Translations under genes and position numbers: made by a program
Part shown: positions 63,535 to 64,000 of the stretch, in pieces
Layout: every line of letters begins with the position of its first letter
Position numbering within the stretch: position 1 is the first letter of the stretch
NCBI RefSeq assembly: GCF_900169265.1
Contig: NZ_FXYX01000005.1
Coordinates: 1-64,000 of the forward strand
Direction of reading: 5' to 3'
Length of the DNA: 64,000 nt
Source of the DNA: Brevibacterium iodinum ATCC 49514
Lineage (GTDB): Bacteria; Actinomycetota; Actinomycetes; Actinomycetales; Brevibacteriaceae
The notes under the pieces: model-generated
Told to the model about the DNA's origin: nothing
Databases searched by the model: none
What the model saw: only the letters and a program-made list of their open reading frames with translations

Positions 63535-64000
63535 ATGACCAGAACACCTCTGTCGCGCACCTCGTTCGCCGCCTTCGCATCGGCAACGGCGGTCTGCGCA
63601 CTGGCCCTGACCGGGTGCGGCACCACCGATACCGACGCACCTGCTGATGCGAAGGGGCAGACCTCCGCATCGTGTGCGGACGACTCGAGCACCACCTCGG
63701 CGTCTCCGGTCACCGTCACCGACGACACAGGCCACGAGATCGAACTGGACAAGCCGGCGGCGAAGGTCGTCTCCCTCGAATGGCAGTACACCGAGGATCT
63801 TCTCTCCCTCTGCGTCGATCCCGCCGCCGTCGCCGATGCGAAGGGCTTCACCACCTGGGACACGGCGGAGAAGCTGCCCGACTCCACCACCGACGTCGGC
63901 ACTCGCCAGGAACCCAATGTCGAATCGATCCTGTCGGCCGATCCGGATCTCGTCATCATCGAAACGACGAACCGCAAGGACAAGATCGTCGGTCAGCTCG
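63535..64000 (+). CDS. Iron-siderophore ABC transporter substrate-binding lipoprotein (cut by window edge)
   Basis: The frame from ATG 63535 runs off the right edge after 155 residues. It has a lipoprotein signal (AFASATAVCALALTGCGTTD, lipobox LTGC), a polar linker, and the FecB/FepB-type start VTVTDDTGHEIELDKPAAKVVSLEWQYTEDLLSLCVDP, followed by VESILSADPDLVIIET. It captures the ferric siderophore for the ATPase encoded 85 bp upstream, in the same iron-controlled operon. Confidence 0.9.
   Translation, partial: MTRTPLSRTSFAAFASATAVCALALTGCGTTDTDAPADAKGQTSASCADDSSTTSASPVTVTDDTGHEIELDKPAAKVVSLEWQYTEDLLSLCVDPAAVADAKGFTTWDTAEKLPDSTTDVGTRQEPNVESILSADPDLVIIETTNRKDKIVGQL

Overview
This 64-kb window is high-GC DNA from an actinobacterium. 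The evidence includes a mycobacterial-type LexA box, a DtxR/IdeR iron box, an Rv2578c-type radical SAM protein, FGE and fructosamine-kinase homologues, and many start codons placed 6-8 nt after a TANNNT -10 element with no ribosome site. The gene content and protein style fit Brevibacterium best, but the genus is an inference. No rRNA, tRNA or CRISPR array was seen. Both edges cut genes: an IS110-type transposase on the left and a siderophore-binding lipoprotein on the right.

Layout. 1-650: N-terminal part of an IS110 transposase and its structured upstream non-coding end. 651-6811: an MFS carrier; a DUF885 protein with a GntR regulator; and, facing them, a hydantoin-racemase-like gene with a broken NCS1 permease. 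6812-13382: two MFS carriers, a DszA/NtaA-type FMN monooxygenase and an MHS carrier on the minus strand, with the flavin reductase divergent. 13418-18207: a LexA-boxed radical SAM gene, a DsbA-like protein, a 78-bp perfect palindrome, MgtC, TetR, a membrane-protein remnant and an MBL-fold protein. 18212-21455: a fatty acid desaturase with a DesK/DesR-like two-component system. 21585-30076: a cytosine-type permease with an NTF2-like protein, an anion carrier, a CoA-transferase, a LysR remnant, FGE, a GPGG micro-protein, a DUF849 protein and a fructosamine kinase. 30079-34122: a DUF4352 protein divergent from a second two-component system, then a PAP2 phosphatase. 34129-41795: an acyl-CoA dehydrogenase, a glutamate-type symporter, a secreted protein, a D-cysteine desulfhydrase with RraA, a lipoprotein and a VOC protein. 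41888-45237: a copper P-type ATPase under a CsoR-like operator and a frameshifted zinc alcohol dehydrogenase. 45586-50388: a GntP permease/DUF1537 kinase/PdxA2/DeoR cluster, matching D-threonate (or related C4 sugar acid) use. 50417-53196: a BCCT carrier and a quinone oxidoreductase. 53305-58291: a four-gene operon of kinase, SDR, acyl-CoA dehydrogenase and acyl-CoA ligase. 58394-62415: a small protein and an SbcCD-like pair. 62605-64000: an iron-regulated siderophore ABC system.

The most interesting unit is the operon at 53305-58291. Its acyl-CoA dehydrogenase resembles the dehydrogenase domain of animal ACAD10/11, and its first gene encodes the matching APH-type kinase as a separate protein. 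With an SDR and a ligase it resembles the levulinate (Lva) pathway, which suggests catabolism of 4-hydroxy acids or lactones.

The window also shows erosion. Three genes have single-base frameshifts at or near G runs (NCS1 permease, MgtC, alcohol dehydrogenase). Three have apparent internal deletions (NCS1 permease, YhgE-like membrane protein, LysR regulator). Regulatory DNA is well preserved: LexA, CsoR, DtxR, GntR-like, MarR/TetR-like and two-component candidate sites can be read directly.
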